Of a stretch of 50,770 nt of DNA, positions 33,790 through 42,163 are shown one piece after another. Position 1 is the stretch's first letter; each line of letters opens with the position of its first letter. The DNA is from an uncultured Lachnospiraceae bacterium (GTDB lineage Bacteria; Bacillota; Clostridia; Lachnospirales; Lachnospiraceae). Both the position numbers and the translations under genes were made by a program. The notes under the pieces are model-generated. The model had not been told where the DNA came from. It saw nothing but the letters and a program-made list of their open reading frames with translations, and did no database searches. The stretch is from contig CAMXPV010000029.1 in NCBI GenBank assembly GCA_947245585.1, positions 1-50,770 of the forward strand, given 5' to 3'.

Positions 33790-34773
33790 CTACAAAATCT
33801 CAAACGCCTGAACCAACATACCACAGATCATCGTCACAATGGCAAACACCGACACCCCATAGGCAATCACCTTTGCCTTGGAAACAGGCGTTGTGCCGAC
33901 CACCTTTCCCGTCTGCCCGTTGACATGGTACAAATAGGTCTGGTCCCGGTAACGGTAAACATACTGCCATACGGGCATCAAGGCATAACAGTCGTTTTTC
34001 TTTTGCAAATTGAGGTTCCTATGATACGTCCGCATGGAAGTATAACCGGACAGCGACCCCTGCATCAGACTCTCCGAGGCTTCCTTTACCTTACCCTCGG
34101 CTCTGCCCGACAACTCTTCCGCCTGTTGGTTATACCTTTCGCTGAGAAAACCGGACATATATTGCGGCACAAAATCCGCAAGCGCTCGATAATCATAAGG
34201 CTCCATCAAATCCATGACACCGTCTGCCATCACATAGGAAGCGTCTACGGGAACCCGCTCAAAATCCGCATCCATTTTACGGATCACCTCAAAATAGGAA
34301 GTCTCCGTATACTCCGTATCCCCGCTTCTCCACGTCCGGATTCTCGTGCCCTCCCCCGCAAAATCATAGTTGACATCATAATCGTACAGCCAAAACGGCA
34401 CATAAATTCCTTCCATCTTCTCCAGACTCTTTGCCGACATAAAGTCCGAGGGGGCAAAAAGCCGATTGGAAAATTCTTTCTCCAACTGCGCCACAGCCAT
34501 CTCTTTTCCCACGCCAAAGGGCAGAATCATACGGGGTTCATAGGGCGCGCTCACCCGTTCGTCAAAGATCAGATAGGTCCCGCAGTGCTCGCATCTGCAA
34601 GAAGACGTATACTCCGATAACTGCAGGGGCGCGCCGCAGTTCACACACTGCGCCAGTGAATTATCCCCGATTTTTTCCTCGCTGTCCGTACTCTCACAGT
34701 GGGGACAGTACATCTTTCCTCTTTCCGGAGAGTATACCGTATTGCCACCGCAGTTTTTACATTTAAATAACAT
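33790..34773 (-). CDS. Zinc-ribbon membrane protein of unknown function
   Basis: 327 residues. The N-terminus has two zinc ribbons, CKNCGGNTVYSPERGKMYCP-HC and CVNCGAPLQLSEYTSSCRCE-HC. The central 200 residues include MEGIYVPFWLYDYDVNYDFA and YRYRDQTYLYHVNGQTGKVV, found in TFIIB-type zinc-finger proteins of clostridia, and one membrane helix near the C-terminus (VIAYGVSVFAIVTMICGMLV). I do not know its function. The adjacent TPM-domain gene suggests that the two act together at the membrane. The start is the ATG at 34771-34773, with AGGAGG 10 bases upstream. Confidence 0.78.
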   Translation of the reverse strand: MLFKCKNCGGNTVYSPERGKMYCPHCESTDSEEKIGDNSLAQCVNCGAPLQLSEYTSSCRCEHCGTYLIFDERVSAPYEPRMILPFGVGKEMAVAQLEKEFSNRLFAPSDFMSAKSLEKMEGIYVPFWLYDYDVNYDFAGEGTRIRTWRSGDTEYTETSYFEVIRKMDADFERVPVDASYVMADGVMDLMEPYDYRALADFVPQYMSGFLSERYNQQAEELSGRAEGKVKEASESLMQGSLSGYTSMRTYHRNLNLQKKNDCYALMPVWQYVYRYRDQTYLYHVNGQTGKVVGTTPVSKAKVIAYGVSVFAIVTMICGMLVQAFEIL

Positions 34774-34842
34774 AATCGCGGATCCTCCTGTTTTCATCTC
34801 CTACCATGCTGCCTGATATCCCGCAAAATGAATATCCCTGTT

Positions 34843-35544
34843 TCACTCTATACCCTGCCTGTCCACTCTGCGTCCTTTTATGATTTTTGCCGCGCACAAC
34901 AGTACAAACACCGCCGTCAAAACAACGAGAAGCGCTGCCGCCACGGGCGTATTCTCTCCAAGAATCAATCCGAGGGCCGTCCGCAGGCTGCTCACCCCGA
35001 AAAAGGCAAAAATCAAAAACGACAGCTTATTCAGTATACCCGCCGGTATCTTACTCTTCAAAACCACACCTGCGATCAACCCGATGAGGTCTGCCAGAAT
35101 CAGTCCCAACGTACAGCCAAAAAATACATAACACGCGTTACTAATTCTGTGATTCGTGTAAGTCGCCGCCAGCGTAATCGCGGAAAGCTGCGTCTTATCC
35201 CCCAGCTCACCGATAAAAAAGGAAAGGAAGATACCGATTATCGGCCCAAATTTGCTTTTTACTTCCTTTTCCCCCTCCGCATCGTCGTCTCCTCCCAGAG
35301 CGCTGTAAGCAAACCAGAAAAACGCAAGCGCTGCTGCCACTTTAATAAGACGCATATCCAGATAGCTGCCAAGAGCCGCACCCAAACCGACGGCCAACAG
35401 GTTTAAGACCGCCGTGGCAAGCCAAGTGCCTGTCAGAATATGAGGAATTTTATACTTCCCCGCCATAGCCACCAAAAGCAATTGGGTTTTATCCCCCATC
35501 TCTGCAATGAAAATTGTCGCAAGGACTGTCAAAAATATATACAT
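34843..35544 (-). CDS. TMEM165/GDT1 family cation transporter
   Basis: 233 residues with six membrane helices. Two copies of the family motif Glu-x-Gly-Asp-Lys-(Ser/Thr) are present, FIAEMGDKTQLLLVAMA near residue 14 and FIGELGDKTQLSAITLAATY near 120, which line the ion path. GDT1 proteins move Mn2+ or Ca2+ out of the cytosol in exchange for protons; bacterial members export manganese. Charged residues DDDAEGEKEVKSK form the loop between the halves. It starts three bases after the PurF-like gene stop, so translation is likely coupled. Confidence 0.92.
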   Translation of the reverse strand: MYIFLTVLATIFIAEMGDKTQLLLVAMAGKYKIPHILTGTWLATAVLNLLAVGLGAALGSYLDMRLIKVAAALAFFWFAYSALGGDDDAEGEKEVKSKFGPIIGIFLSFFIGELGDKTQLSAITLAATYTNHRISNACYVFFGCTLGLILADLIGLIAGVVLKSKIPAGILNKLSFLIFAFFGVSSLRTALGLILGENTPVAAALLVVLTAVFVLLCAAKIIKGRRVDRQGIE

Positions 35545-35547
35545 AGT

Positions 35548-36954
35548 CTACTCCCGTCCGTCCCAACAGTAGGTGCAGAGCTTGCATTTGTCGATGCCGA
35601 CGGATTCCATCATATCATCCAGACGGTGATATCGAAGGGTGGTAAAATTCAATTTTTCCCTGATTTTTTCAAGCATCTGTCCATACTCTGCGCTGTCCGG
35701 ATCCGCATAAACCGCCAGATTGGGGTATTTATTCTCCCCTTCGATCTCCTTAATCACCCGTCTTGCAATCAATTCCATCTCCGATGTGGAACGTGAAAAA
35801 TTCAGGTATTTGCATCCGTAGAGAAGAGGCGGGCACGCGGGCCGGATATGTACCTCTTTTGCGCCGCTCTGGTAGAGAAACTCCGTCGTCTCCCCAAGCT
35901 GTGTGCCCCGCACAATGGAATCGTCAATCAGAAGCAGTTTTCTGTCCTTGATCAAATCGTGTACGGGAAGCAGCTTCATCTTGGCAATCAGATCCCGTTT
36001 GCTCTGAATTGTCGGCATAAAGGAACGCGGCCACGTTGGCGTATACTTGATAAAGGGTCTGGAAAAAGGAATCCCCGACTCGTTTGCATACCCGATGGCA
36101 TGAGCGATGCCGGAATCCGGCACTCCCGCCACAATATCCGGCTTTGCATCATCGCGCTTAGCTAGCATTGCGCCACAGCGGTAACGCATTTCCTCCACAC
36201 TGACTCCCTCGTAGGAGGAGGAGGGGTAACCGTAGTAAATCCACAAAAACGTGCATATCTTCATATCTTTACCCGGGGCCGCCAACGTCCGCGCTCCCTC
36301 AGGTGTCACAATGGCAATTTCGCCCGGCCCCAATTCCCGCTCCGGCACATAACCAAGATTCAGATACGCAAAGCTCTCAAAGGACACACAGAAAGCATCC
36401 TCCTTTTTACCCACGGAAACCGGTGTCCGTCCCAACCGGTCTCTCGCCGCCAAAATTCCTTTTGGCGTCATAACCAGTATGGTCATGGAGCCGTCCACCA
36501 GTTCCTGCACGTACTGAATCCCCTCGATCAGGTTATCTCTCTGGTTGATCACTGCGGCCACCAGTTCCGTGGCGTTGATATCTCCCCCGCTCATCTCAAG
36601 GAAATGTCCCTTGCCATGCTGAAAAATTTCCGACACAATCTCGTCCTTGTTGTTAATTTTTCCCACTGTCGTGATCGCATAGGTGCCATGATGAGAGCGG
36701 ATAATTAACGGTTGGGGCTCATAGTCCGAAATACACCCGATTCCCAACGTGCCGTTCATCTTATTCAGATCCTTATCAAACTTCGTGCGAAACGGCGTGT
36801 TCTCAATGTTATGAATCGCCCTGTTAAACCCTTCCTTCTCATCATATAACGCCATACCCGCGCGTCTGGTTCCCAGATGGGAATGATAGTCTGTCCCAAA
36901 AAACAAATCAAATATACAGTTCTCCTTTGATGCCACTCCAAAAAAGCCGCCCAT
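35548..36954 (-). CDS. PurF paralogue without the glutaminase cysteine
   Basis: 468 residues with the overall shape of glutamine phosphoribosylpyrophosphate amidotransferase. The PRPP loop is intact (RKLLLIDDSIVRGTQL) and the C-terminus keeps two cysteines of the iron-sulfur cluster (KCKLCTYCW). The N-terminus reads MGGFFGVASKENCIFDLFFG: the position of the Ntn nucleophile Cys (usually directly after Met or a short pro-peptide) is Gly. It therefore cannot split glutamine in the usual way and may use free ammonia or have another role. The second ATG (36952-36954) is preferred because AGGAG lies eight bases upstream. True PurF may be encoded elsewhere. Confidence 0.85.
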   Translation of the reverse strand: MGGFFGVASKENCIFDLFFGTDYHSHLGTRRAGMALYDEKEGFNRAIHNIENTPFRTKFDKDLNKMNGTLGIGCISDYEPQPLIIRSHHGTYAITTVGKINNKDEIVSEIFQHGKGHFLEMSGGDINATELVAAVINQRDNLIEGIQYVQELVDGSMTILVMTPKGILAARDRLGRTPVSVGKKEDAFCVSFESFAYLNLGYVPERELGPGEIAIVTPEGARTLAAPGKDMKICTFLWIYYGYPSSSYEGVSVEEMRYRCGAMLAKRDDAKPDIVAGVPDSGIAHAIGYANESGIPFSRPFIKYTPTWPRSFMPTIQSKRDLIAKMKLLPVHDLIKDRKLLLIDDSIVRGTQLGETTEFLYQSGAKEVHIRPACPPLLYGCKYLNFSRSTSEMELIARRVIKEIEGENKYPNLAVYADPDSAEYGQMLEKIREKLNFTTLRYHRLDDMMESVGIDKCKLCTYCWDGRE

Positions 36955-36968
36955 ACTCATCTCTCCTC

Positions 36969-37523
36969 TTAATTTGTATATACTTCACAGCCACACCGGC
37001 CGCCTTCTTTGACACGGTGCAGCACCTTCTGCGCCTGTCCATAAATCTCCTTATAACTCTCACCTGATTCCCCCAACGCCGCCCCGGCGCTCAATGTCAC
37101 TCTAGGGAACTCCATGTCTCCATGCAGGAGCTTATCATTCACAATCGCAATCCGGCGGCGGATACCGCTTACCTGGCCGGCACAAAGGCCATCGATCCAA
37201 ATGCCGAAAGAATCTTCTCCCAGTCTGCCGATGTCGTCCCCTCCCCTGAAATTTTCCTGCAGCGTGCTGAAAACCTTTTGCAAAACACGGTCGCCCGTCT
37301 CCCTGCCAAAGTTTTCATTGATTTCCTTCATACAATCCACATCCACCAAAAGAAGGCAGCCGTGCGCATGTTCGCCTGCCAATGCACTCTCCACGCTCTT
37401 CTGGAACGCGCCCTTGTTTGCCGCCCCTGTGAGTGTATCCCTCTGTCCGGCCGCATACTGTTTCCTGTCAGATCTGCCATGCGTCTTTTCCTGTGTCGAA
37501 AAGCGCCGCAGTATATTAAGCAC
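36969..37523 (-). CDS. GGDEF-like protein with degenerate active site
   Basis: 184 residues with a diguanylate-cyclase fold: RDTLTGAANKGAFQKSV, then LLLVDVDCMKEINENFGRE, which keeps the metal-binding Asp61. The signature GG(D/E)EF is changed to GEDSF at residues 102-106. A product-binding I-site RxxD (RGGD, 93-96) sits exactly five residues before it. Such proteins often act as cyclic di-GMP receptors rather than cyclases. The start is GTG at 37521-37523 with GGAGG upstream. No signal or membrane segment is seen. It precedes the PurF-like gene by 14 bases. Confidence 0.82.
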   Translation of the reverse strand: MLNILRRFSTQEKTHGRSDRKQYAAGQRDTLTGAANKGAFQKSVESALAGEHAHGCLLLVDVDCMKEINENFGRETGDRVLQKVFSTLQENFRGGDDIGRLGEDSFGIWIDGLCAGQVSGIRRRIAIVNDKLLHGDMEFPRVTLSAGAALGESGESYKEIYGQAQKVLHRVKEGGRCGCEVYTN

Positions 37524-37607
37524 CGCTTGTCCCTCCTTTGTCCCTCTCTTCTTTTATCTTACTGTAAGTGGTGACGGTTTGCAAATATATTTTCAATCGA
37601 AAGCGGC

Positions 37608-40004
37608 TTACTGCGTCAGCCACATGGAGGCAAAGGAAACTGACAAAAGCCTTGTATCGCTGTCGGCGCTGTCAAGCTGGTTTGCTGTCACCGCCCCCGG
37701 AAACACCATGCGCACTACCATTTTTTCATCCCGCATCCCTTTCGGTGATATGCTTATCACCTGTTCCTTTCCGGCATTTTCTTTTGTGCAGACAATCTCC
37801 CCCGCTTTTTGGGCATTGACATAAACCAACATACGCTGCGAATCGTTACAGACATCCGAGTAGACAAAATGGAATTCCATATCTTTTTGTGATTTCTTCA
37901 GGGGCGCTTCGCCAAAATCAAAGCAAATGCTCAATTCATTACTTGCAATCGCCGCCCCGCCTTCTTTATAGAGGCGGTCATTGATGTCTTTCGCATATCC
38001 GGTATCCGCCGTAAAATCAATTTTATCTCCTAAATTGTACTTAATACAATTCATGTTGTATGGATTCCAGAGCCGATAGTCGCTGCCGTCCGCTTTCCCT
38101 GAAATAATAAACCGAAGATAATCGTCGTCTTCATGTGGTTCGCTGACATCAATCTGGTTGTATACCACCTTGTGAACGGTGTGCATTCTCTCCACATCGC
38201 TCTCTTCGGTGATATCCCAGAAAGCCGGGCCATACATGGAATAATCGTCCATCGCATAGGATGCCATGGAAGCCATGGCGTTACGAAAATGTACGGGTGC
38301 CGAATTGTACGAGAGCGCATGTTTTTCACCCGCACGCTTCAAAAGAATCGGAGGGTTCGTTGACAAATTTCCCGGCTCAATCCGCCCATGGTCCCCGCAT
38401 ATCATAATCATGCTGTTGTCGTAAACACCCGCTTCCTTTAATCCGTCTATATAGGTATATAAAATCTTCATGACTCCCTGAAGCGTCTCCTGCTCGGGAA
38501 CCTCCTCATTTCCGCCTCCCACAAGTTCCATGTTGGAATCTGTGTGACAGGGCACATGCACGCCGTTTAAATGATATACCCTGAACGCCTTTTCATAGGC
38601 TAAATTTATACCCCCCCCCGCCGCTTTCAGCTCTTTATAAAAAGTAACGTCGTCAATTCTGTATTGGCTGCTTTCCTCTTCCACAATATCCACCAACGCG
38701 TCCGTTGACAGCCAGAAAAAGGACTTAAAAACCTGCGGCGACAGATAATAATTCACAAGCTTGTATAGCTGCAGGCCAAACGCCGGATAACTGCCAATCC
38801 AATGGGAACCGGTGACCGCATAATTGTCAGCAATCTCCTCCGTGCACCCCTCCCCGACATCGTTTGTGTGTGTATAAAATCTTACGTCGTATCCCTTTGC
38901 ATGTAAGTCATCATAAAAGGAGGTTTCCTGCCACGCCGCCTCTCTATATTCCTCCAAAGGCTGGCCCGGATCATATTCCATGCCCGTAAACAACAGCGGC
39001 ATCGCTATCCCTGTCGGCGCCGCTCCCGCCACCACATCGTCATAAAAAACGAAATCGTTAAGCGCCCCTTCCGGATATGCGTCCGATTGCAGATAGGTAT
39101 TCAGAGAATCCGCCTGCAGGGTATCTACGATAAACACAATCAGATTTTCTTCGGAACCGGCGCTAAACTGCCCCTCCTTCGTAAACCCACAGTTTACCGA
39201 ATCATTCAGGGGATTGGTAAACGCCAGCACAACCAATGACACCATCTGAACCGCGCTGAAAAAAAGCGAACCGTATCTGATCGCCTTCTCCACTTTCTCC
39301 TTCCAAAAACAGACCAACAGGGGGATGCCCAAAATACAAATGCACCAGACAATGCTGCTTACCCTGATCTCCCTCACATATGCACTCCAGTCAACCTTTA
39401 CTCCGTTCAGTGTCGGCAGCTCCGGATTGAGGAAATTCCCCTGTATGTATACCCCGAGCGCGAGCGCAAAGATAAAAGCCGCAGAATAGGCAGCCGTATT
39501 TTCATTGGTAAAAAGGACTGCCGCGATAAACACCGTCACCGTAAGCAGCAATGTCACCGCTATTATAATCGGTAAAATATGCAGATAGGGAACCGCAAAT
39601 TCGTTGATATTGCTTAAAAACAGCGAACTTGGCGTATAAATTGCGTAAGTGACATCCAAAAACAAAAGCGCCGGAAAGAGTCTCTTAAAGTGACGCCACA
39701 AAGACAGTTTCTGCGTATAGATCGTTCTCAAATTTCCATAGATGAGTGTAAGGATTATCCCGAAAGCCAACTCCATTGCAAGCCATTTGAGCTTAAAGCG
39801 GACACTCATTTCAAGCAAGTGAAACTGCCCCAGTCCGATCATCTGTAATCCGCCCAGGACAAATAAATTCGCACTCAGAATATAAACAAAAATCAGAGCG
39901 ATAAGAATTTTCCAATTCTTTTTAAAATTGATTTCCAAATGAAAAATTCGATATGCCGCAACTGCCATAACGGCAGGCAGGATAATCATCAGAATTTCTA
40001 ACAT
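37608..40004 (-). CDS. LtaS/sulfatase-like membrane phosphotransferase
   Basis: 798 residues. The first 270 residues hold about seven membrane helices (MLEILMIILPAVMAVAAYRI; LHILPIIIAVTLLLTVTVFI; VWCICILGIPLLVCF). The outer domain has NLIVFIVDTLQADSLNTYLQ, APTGIAMPLLFTGMEYDP (a probable catalytic Thr) and SMIMICGDHGRIEPG, the alkaline-phosphatase-fold motifs of sulfatase-like and lipoteichoic-acid-synthase-like enzymes. It probably transfers phosphoglycerol or a related group to a surface polymer. A nine-G run at 38611-38619 lies in codons about 462-465. The ATG (40002-40004) has AGGA eight bases upstream and overlaps the recombinase stop. Confidence 0.85.
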   Translation of the reverse strand: MLEILMIILPAVMAVAAYRIFHLEINFKKNWKILIALIFVYILSANLFVLGGLQMIGLGQFHLLEMSVRFKLKWLAMELAFGIILTLIYGNLRTIYTQKLSLWRHFKRLFPALLFLDVTYAIYTPSSLFLSNINEFAVPYLHILPIIIAVTLLLTVTVFIAAVLFTNENTAAYSAAFIFALALGVYIQGNFLNPELPTLNGVKVDWSAYVREIRVSSIVWCICILGIPLLVCFWKEKVEKAIRYGSLFFSAVQMVSLVVLAFTNPLNDSVNCGFTKEGQFSAGSEENLIVFIVDTLQADSLNTYLQSDAYPEGALNDFVFYDDVVAGAAPTGIAMPLLFTGMEYDPGQPLEEYREAAWQETSFYDDLHAKGYDVRFYTHTNDVGEGCTEEIADNYAVTGSHWIGSYPAFGLQLYKLVNYYLSPQVFKSFFWLSTDALVDIVEEESSQYRIDDVTFYKELKAAGGGINLAYEKAFRVYHLNGVHVPCHTDSNMELVGGGNEEVPEQETLQGVMKILYTYIDGLKEAGVYDNSMIMICGDHGRIEPGNLSTNPPILLKRAGEKHALSYNSAPVHFRNAMASMASYAMDDYSMYGPAFWDITEESDVERMHTVHKVVYNQIDVSEPHEDDDYLRFIISGKADGSDYRLWNPYNMNCIKYNLGDKIDFTADTGYAKDINDRLYKEGGAAIASNELSICFDFGEAPLKKSQKDMEFHFVYSDVCNDSQRMLVYVNAQKAGEIVCTKENAGKEQVISISPKGMRDEKMVVRMVFPGAVTANQLDSADSDTRLLSVSFASMWLTQ
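38611..38619. repeat. Nine-base G (coding strand) homopolymer tract
   Basis: C9 on the plus strand, G9 in the coding strand, within Ala-Ala-Gly-Gly-Gly of the sulfatase-like gene. Loss or gain of one base would shift the frame and remove the catalytic C-terminal half. Confidence 0.9.
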
Positions 40005-41731
40005 ACGCTATGTCCTTTCTGTTCCTCTTTTCTCTTCTCCAGTAAGATTACCGTCTCCACGCTATTACCTTTGTTGCCTAAATTTTGGGCAACATTTTCC
40101 ACCTCAAAAGCATACTTAACTTTTTTGATATAAGTCTTAGTTTCCTTAATTTCATCTTTTCTATATATCTCAACTTCCGAAATCAGGGAATGAAGCAGTT
40201 TTCTCTTTTCATCATTCGTTAGCTTATCATATATCTTATCAAAATTCAGCAGTAATTGGAATATCTTTTCCTGATTTAACTGCTGTTCCTGCACAGCAGA
40301 CAGCTTATTCAGGCTCCCCTCTCTCTGTACTTCAAGTTCTTCCATATCCTCATAAATTTTGTCCAGCCGCCTGTTCATATCTTTCCTCTTTCGGTCAGCG
40401 GACTTATCATCCTCCATGATATTGTCAATATCCCTTTCCAGATTGCCTTTATTCCTCTCTAACTGTTTAAGCTTTTTATCACAAAATTCCAAATCCTTTT
40501 CTATTTCCGACACATCCAAAGACTTCCCGATCTTCTGTTCCAGATATATTGTAAACTCTGGATTAGAAATCAACTTCTTCGTATACTCGACAACCTCTTT
40601 TTCAATCAGCTCTGCAGCAATCCCATTCCTGCTGCATTCCCCATGAGCGCCTGCCCTGTTATAATGTCCACAGATATATGACCTCGTTATTCTCGCTGTT
40701 TTATCCTGATTACTCCATTTGTTATAATTTATAACCATATGAGAACCACATTGAGGACATTTCAGCAATCCAGACAATAAATGCTTTGGTGTCTGCCCTA
40801 TATTTTTATTTCCCTTACAGGCCCTGCTCTTTCTTTTCTGCTGCGCCATATCAAAAACTTCCTGACTTATAATTGCTTCGTGGGACTGTTCTACGGAAGA
40901 AATATATTCATCCTGTTTTTTCAGCTTATACTCTATTTCTCCTGTTTCTTCATTAAGACATTGGACAGTCTTTCTTCTGCCAAAAGCTACAAAGCCAGTG
41001 TAAGCAGGGTTATCCAAAATATGTTTAATCGTATGAGTGCTCCAGTCTGTAAATTGAAAGTCCTGTCTGTTTTTCGGAACTGGTTTCTTAATTCCATTTT
41101 TATTCAAATAATCCACAACGCCCTTAATTCCAACGTTTTCATTGACATATTTCTCAAAAATCATTTTCACAATATAAGCATACTCATTTGGAACAAGCCT
41201 TTCATCCACCACATCATAGGCAAAAGGGGCAAAGCCGCCATTCCAGCCGCCCTGCCTTGCCTTTTCCTCCCTGCCTAACATGGTCTGTGTGATAATATTC
41301 TCCCTTTCCATCTCCGCTATTGTGCCTAATATTGCAATCAGCATGTTCCCCATTGTGGTACTGGAATCAAGCCCCTCCTCCTTTGTCAGCAGGTTGACGC
41401 CATACTTCTGCAAAAGATTTATAGAGTTTAAGATATCCCTTGTATTCCTCCCAAACCTCGACAGCTTAAAGACCAAAACATACCCAACCGCAGAATCAGA
41501 TCTCGTCACATCATAGATCATTTTTTGAAATTCTTCCCTACCCTCTATATTCTTTCCAGATCTTCCTTCCTCCACATAAACAGTTTCCACTTCATAGCCT
41601 TTCGCCTTTGCATATTCTACAAGTTCCCTTTTCTGTCCATCCAGCGAAAAACCCTCTACCTGACGTTCAGAACTGACGCGAATATAAATCACACATTTTG
41701 TCCTCTTTTCAAATAAATTCTTCTTTACCAT
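39998..41731 (-). CDS. Large serine site-specific recombinase
   Basis: 577 residues. The catalytic domain starts KCVIYIRVSSERQVEGFSLD (Ser20 or Ser21 as nucleophile) and has YVLVFKLSRFGRNTRDILNS and ILGTIAEMERENI. The Recombinase domain follows (GFAPFAYDVVDERLVPNEYA), then a zinc ribbon (LLKCPQCGSHM...YICGHYNRAGAHGEC) and a long coiled coil (about 400-500). This is the full arrangement of large serine integrases/transposases. It probably integrates and excises the element that begins here. Its TAG stop (39998-40000) lies inside the first codons of the sulfatase gene. The start is the ATG at 41729-41731, with AGGAG 11 bases upstream. Confidence 0.93.
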   Translation of the reverse strand: MVKKNLFEKRTKCVIYIRVSSERQVEGFSLDGQKRELVEYAKAKGYEVETVYVEEGRSGKNIEGREEFQKMIYDVTRSDSAVGYVLVFKLSRFGRNTRDILNSINLLQKYGVNLLTKEEGLDSSTTMGNMLIAILGTIAEMERENIITQTMLGREEKARQGGWNGGFAPFAYDVVDERLVPNEYAYIVKMIFEKYVNENVGIKGVVDYLNKNGIKKPVPKNRQDFQFTDWSTHTIKHILDNPAYTGFVAFGRRKTVQCLNEETGEIEYKLKKQDEYISSVEQSHEAIISQEVFDMAQQKRKSRACKGNKNIGQTPKHLLSGLLKCPQCGSHMVINYNKWSNQDKTARITRSYICGHYNRAGAHGECSRNGIAAELIEKEVVEYTKKLISNPEFTIYLEQKIGKSLDVSEIEKDLEFCDKKLKQLERNKGNLERDIDNIMEDDKSADRKRKDMNRRLDKIYEDMEELEVQREGSLNKLSAVQEQQLNQEKIFQLLLNFDKIYDKLTNDEKRKLLHSLISEVEIYRKDEIKETKTYIKKVKYAFEVENVAQNLGNKGNSVETVILLEKRKEEQKGHSVC

Positions 41732-41754
41732 AATTTTAAAATCTCCTTTCCATT

Positions 41755-42015
41755 TTATGTATTGACAATGCCAAAAGCTAAAACAACCATATATGTCTGC
41801 AGGCAAGGGTATGTACCCTCTGCCTGCCCCGTTTTAAAATTTTGCGGATTTTCATCCGCTGCATACTTGACAAGAACATCTGCAAGTACACAAATGAACT
41901 GCTTGAAGTTTAACTCCATAATGATCTGGCTTTCTTCATCTGCCACAGGAATCATTTCTTCTGTATACCCATGTTGCACAGTTCTAAAATTATTGATTGT
42001 TTTAACCTTTTTCAT
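41755..42015 (-). CDS. Small protein preceding the recombinase
   Basis: 86 residues, MKKVKTINNFRTVQHGYTEE and then a helical region (LNFKQFICVLADVLVKYAAD). The ATG has AAAGGGGAA close upstream, and the stop lies 23 bases before the recombinase start, so the two are co-transcribed. I do not recognise a family. Small genes in this position often encode an excisionase or directionality factor, but the sequence shows no clear helix-turn-helix, so this is inference. Confidence 0.6.
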   Translation of the reverse strand: MKKVKTINNFRTVQHGYTEEMIPVADEESQIIMELNFKQFICVLADVLVKYAADENPQNFKTGQAEGTYPCLQTYMVVLAFGIVNT

Positions 42016-42124
42016 AGGACTTTCCCCTTTCTAGGGATATGCCATGGAAGCCACCCTCATTTTAGCGCGCTCTCCCACATTTGTCAGATCCCTGCTTTTT
42101 TATTTCATTTATTTGTTTTTTAGG

Positions 42125-42155
42125 TTTGCATAACCGGCGTTGCCGGTTATGCAAA
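42125..42155. repeat. Perfect 14-bp inverted repeat, 3-base spacer
   Basis: TTTGCATAACCGGC, GTT, then GCCGGTTATGCAAA. It lies nine bases past the stop of the gene at 42164-43270, with no T-tract on either strand. It could be an mRNA 3'-end hairpin or a protein-binding site. Confidence 0.85.
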
Positions 42156-42163
42156 TGAAGCTA

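Noticed and set aside
33688..34620. 310-codon plus-strand frame opposite the zinc-ribbon gene
   Set aside because: The zinc ribbons and the membrane helix on the minus strand are convincing, while the plus-strand translation has no domain and no ribosome site.
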